Shown piece by piece: positions 6,181 to 6,785 of a DNA stretch of 6,785 nucleotides (positions are counted from its first letter, which is position 1; each line of letters starts with the position of its first letter). Origin of the DNA: Deltaproteobacteria bacterium (GTDB lineage: Bacteria > Myxococcota > Myxococcia > Myxococcales > 40CM-4-68-19); the NCBI GenBank assembly GCA_005879095.1, contig VBLM01000055.1:1-6785 (forward strand), written 5' to 3'. A model generated the notes under the pieces. It was not told the origin of the DNA, made no database searches, and saw only the letters and a program-made list of their open reading frames with translations. The position numbers and the translations under genes are program-made.

Positions 6181-6785
6181 TGCTCTCGCCCGGCAACTCC
6201 TCGTCGACACCGACCTTCCAGGCGCCGGCGCAGATCAACGCCGCGGTCAGCTGCACGCTCACGGTCAGCGACGGCAAGACGGCCAGTTCTCCAGCGTCGG
6301 CCCGGATCGCGAGCGTGCCCACCGAAGCGGATGCCGTCTTCGTCAGCGCCGGCTCGCAATGCGGGAGCAACTGCGGGACCAAGGCCTCGCCGTATCCGAG
6401 CATCAACGCGGCGGCAAGCGCGGGCATCGCGAAGCCGATGGTGGTTGCGGCGGGCACCTACGATCAGACTGTTTTCTACGGCGGCTTCACGGCGTACGGC
6501 GGCTGCGACACCATCCGGTGGATCTGCGATGGAGCGACGGGACCGTCCATCATCCAGGCGCCTGCCGGCAGCGTCGCCGCCTTGGTTCAGTTTATTTACG
6601 GGCCACCGGGAGTCATTCACGGCTTCACCTTCAACGGAAGCTCCACCGGGACGACGGACAACTCAGTTCTTTCGGTCTCGACAGCGGTCAACCTCGAGGA
6701 CATCGAGGTGATCGCCGACACCAGTGCAAGCCCGACGTCGGGCGCTATCGGTATCAGGCTTTCCAACAACGGGCCCATCCGCCTG
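6177..6785 (+). CDS. C-terminal part of the lipoprotein: end of the last PKD-like unit, then a beta-helix start; partial
   Basis: In the third frame, 'VVLSPGN' leads into 'FQAP' and 'CTLTVSDGK', the second half of unit 9. From 6330 the sequence changes character: 'DAVFVSAGSQCGSNCGTKA' then 'SINAAA', 'VVAAGTYDQTV' and 'FTAYGGCD'. This is the usual opening of right-handed beta-helix domains of the DUF1565 or pectate-lyase-like type, in which 'VAAGTY' precedes the first coils. Later strands ('SIIQAP', 'VIHGFTFNG', 'VNLEDIEV') fit successive coils, although coil boundaries are approximate. Four cysteines lie between about 6359 and 6530. The domain is cut by the window edge, so its full length and any sorting signal cannot be seen. 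In related lipoproteins this fold is surface exposed; the ligand is unknown. Confidence 0.75.

Larger units (their letters stand above)
3823..6785 (+). pseudogene. Large lipoprotein with PKD-like repeats and a beta-helix tail; frame broken twice, runs off right edge
   Basis: Taken as one gene, this encodes a lipoprotein signal peptide ending in LLTGC (Cys14), nine Ig-fold repeats of PKD or REJ type, and from about 6330 a beta-helix domain that continues past the window. Each repeat opens near 'N-x-(A/P)-P-V', has a core 'D-x-D/G...W' strand, then 'FTP..KG.Y...LTV.DG'. Such proteins are surface-anchored in other bacteria, where repeats act as stalks or adhesion modules; the role here is inferred. 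The reading frame moves from frame 1 (to about 4680) to frame 2 (about 4682-6176) to frame 3 (about 6177 onward). Repeat content and codon bias continue on both sides, so either the lesions are recent or the assembly is faulty. The ATGA overlap with the upstream envelope-protein gene indicates a two-gene operon. Confidence 0.8.

Noticed and set aside
4673..6457. 594-residue minus-strand open frame
   Set aside because: Antisense shadow of the repeat lipoprotein caused by high GC at third positions; Arg, Gly and Val-rich low-complexity text without recognisable motifs.
4789..6711. 640-residue plus-strand open frame
   Set aside because: Extremely rich in Arg, Gly and Asp with no domain pattern. 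It is frame 1 running over DNA whose frame 2, and later frame 3, reads as conserved Ig-like repeats and a beta-helix.

Overview
This is a GC-rich window, very rich in G and C at third codon positions, from a bacterium I would place provisionally among the Myxococcota or related former Deltaproteobacteria. The basis is the compact high-GC coding and the style of the envelope proteins: a CsgG/LpoB-like plus PEGA-like membrane protein next to a long lipoprotein with Ig-fold repeats and a beta-helix tail. No RNA gene, insertion sequence, integrase or CRISPR array is visible. No gene-free stretch exceeds about 75 bases, apart from the lesion sites described below.

Left part, minus strand: a small predicted lipoprotein or secreted beta-sandwich protein (1242 to 700) overlaps the start of a HupE/UreJ-type membrane protein (722 to beyond the left edge). 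Divergent from them, only 27 bases away, is a four-helix membrane protein of unknown function on the plus strand (1270-1695). Its stop overlaps the stop of a convergent two-gene minus-strand unit, a short-chain dehydrogenase/reductase (2779 to 1950) followed 9 bases later by a GrxC-type glutaredoxin (1940 to 1689). The SDR frame is broken near its C-terminus by what looks like one missing base at about 2062.

Right part, plus strand: a 324-residue envelope protein (2852-3826) is coupled by an ATGA overlap to a very large lipoprotein gene that starts at 3823 and runs off the right edge. That gene encodes a lipoprotein signal, nine PKD-like Ig-fold units of about 90-100 residues, and then a beta-helix domain with a DUF1565-like opening. 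It is written in three successive reading frames. Comparison of its own repeats shows about 50 bp missing at about 4670-4682 and about 44 bp missing at about 6170-6177, each of which explains the frame change.

The most notable points are: (1) the internal higher-order repeat, in which units 2-3-4 are duplicated as units 5-6-7 with a corrected period of 855 bp, and which acts as a ruler to size the first lesion; (2) three frame lesions in 6.8 kb, suggesting either an error-prone assembly or recent decay; (3) two minus-strand genes with a -10-like hexamer exactly 6 nt before the start codon, the geometry of leaderless mRNAs. I do not see a clearly new biological system. The coupled envelope-protein and repeat-lipoprotein pair is the best candidate for something poorly described.
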